From Devosia yakushimensis (GTDB lineage Bacteria; Pseudomonadota; Alphaproteobacteria; Rhizobiales; Devosiaceae): a DNA stretch of 64,000 nt. Under the pieces are notes generated by a model, which did no database searches, was not told where the DNA came from, and saw only the letters and a program-made list of their open reading frames with translations. The stretch covers positions 558,001-622,000 of the forward strand of contig NZ_BSNG01000001.1 in the NCBI RefSeq assembly GCF_030159855.1. The letters are read 5' to 3'. Made by a program: the position numbers and the translations under genes. Shown here in pieces: positions 63,269-64,000 of the stretch (its first letter is position 1; every line of letters starts with the position of its first letter).

Positions 63269-64000
63269 TCAGAGCAGGCTGACGGTGTTTTCTTCACCGA
63301 CGATGCGGATGACCGCGTCGCGATACTGGGCCATGGCATCTTCGGGCGAGAGTTCGCCCGAGACGACGCTTTCCGTCATGCGCTGGATTTCGGCCGAGAC
63401 CGCGTTGTAATCGGGATCGTTCGGGCGGGCGGTGGTGATCGGCAACAGTTCCTGGCTGGATTGGGTCAGGAAGGGGCTGTTGGGGATCGGCACATCGGTA
63501 CGCGCGGTGATGCGCGGCTGGATCGCCTGGAAGGCCTCGAGCTGGGCGGGCTCGTTCATGAAGGAGAGCAGGGCCCAGGCTTCCTTGGGGGTGTCGGTGG
63601 CCGGATTGAGCACGAAGCCCGTGCCGCCCGAAATGGTGACGAAATCCTGGCCGCGAATGCCCTTGCCGGGTTCCTCGGCGGGAATCTTGACCCAGCCCAT
63701 GACATTGTCACGGTCGGCCACGGCGAATTCGGAGCCTTCGGGGGTGACCGAGCGGTAGAAATAATCGCCCTCGAACAGCAGCGCCGTCACGCCATCGCGG
63801 AAATTGGCGAAGGAGCGGTTGCGGCCATCGGCCAGCAATTGCGCGCGGGCATCGCCGAGCTGCTCATCGACATAGATGGTCTTGTAGAGGTTGAGCGTGT
63901 CCAGAATACCCTGGCTGCCCACGATCCATTTGCCGTTCTCGTCGAGCACGGTTTCGCCCGTGCCCAGCAACGCCAGCCAATAGCCCTGCATGGTGGTGGC
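63269..64000 (-). CDS. Carbohydrate ABC substrate-binding protein, C-terminal part
   Basis: The frame is open from the right edge of the window to the stop at 63269, about 244 residues. Features such as SGGTGFVLNPATDTPKEAWALLSFM fit the extracellular solute-binding protein family 1 of sugar importers. The start lies outside. A 212-base gap with a family A' repeat separates it from the permease genes. Confidence 0.85.
   Translation of the reverse strand, partial: ATTMQGYWLALLGTGETVLDENGKWIVGSQGILDTLNLYKTIYVDEQLGDARAQLLADGRNRSFANFRDGVTALLFEGDYFYRSVTPEGSEFAVADRDNVMGWVKIPAEEPGKGIRGQDFVTISGGTGFVLNPATDTPKEAWALLSFMNEPAQLEAFQAIQPRITARTDVPIPNSPFLTQSSQELLPITTARPNDPDYNAVSAEIQRMTESVVSGELSPEDAMAQYRDAVIRIVGEENTVSLL

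Overview
The window looks like a chromosomal segment of a high-GC alphaproteobacterium of the order Hyphomicrobiales, most like Devosia or a close relative. This is inferred from the proteins (UvrB with a long N-terminal extension, CtaM-like small periplasmic SH3 proteins, DUF1007/NicO), the argJ-GNAT-mutT gene order, a GAAC-N7-GAAC LexA box and an Irr-type iron control element. No phage, transposase, tRNA, rRNA or CRISPR array was seen. Most genes are housekeeping, with small accessory insertions.

Layout. 1-3.9 kb: end of argJ, GNAT, mutT, a Flp pilin, a lipoprotein M48 protease and a nuclease. 3.9-5.4 kb: pth and rplY. 5.5-8.5 kb: a BrnT/BrnA toxin-antitoxin pair, then an ECF42-type sigma factor with three DGPF (YCII) proteins and two matching promoter motifs. 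8.6-12.8 kb: prs, pgeF, a NDUFAF7-like methyltransferase, lgt and ubiK. 13.1-19.3 kb: ybjN-like gene, proC, a MarR regulator, ilvE, moaE/moaD/pgsA and an aromatic-leader-controlled DAHP synthase gene. 19.6-22.3 kb: uvrC and an SDR. 22.5-26.1 kb: a small Gly-rich membrane protein, EamA exporter, SH3 protein, an orphan ParB-like protein and a MarR regulator. 26.2-31.8 kb: creatininase-like amidase, LysR, a DUF1007-NicO fusion, hemH behind an iron control element, and a GntR regulator. 31.9-38.4 kb: a dipeptide-type ABC importer operon that also carries a class V aminotransferase. 38.7-42.6 kb: an AceE-like transketolase and small hypotheticals. 42.7-45.3 kb: an AT-rich two-gene caspase module directly behind uvrB. 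48-55 kb: a large Ig-domain autotransporter, three secreted SH3/beta-gamma-crystallin proteins, a thioesterase and tdk. 55-64 kb: DUF2147, a class V aminotransferase, Spy-like and GNAT genes, then a carbohydrate-type ABC importer with a CehA/McbA hydrolase; its binding protein runs off the right edge.

Intergenic DNA is full of palindromic repeats that fall into several families. They sit mostly at 3' ends of genes, and one composite type carries a hairpin whose arms covary between copies.

The best candidates for something new are the caspase module (TTG/TGA-coupled partner gene, no gap to uvrB, LexA box upstream of uvrB), the aroG leader peptide with a Phe-Trp-Tyr-Phe-Ser-Tyr run and a mutually exclusive hairpin pair, the self-consistent ECF42 promoter pair, and the SH3/beta-gamma-crystallin trio.
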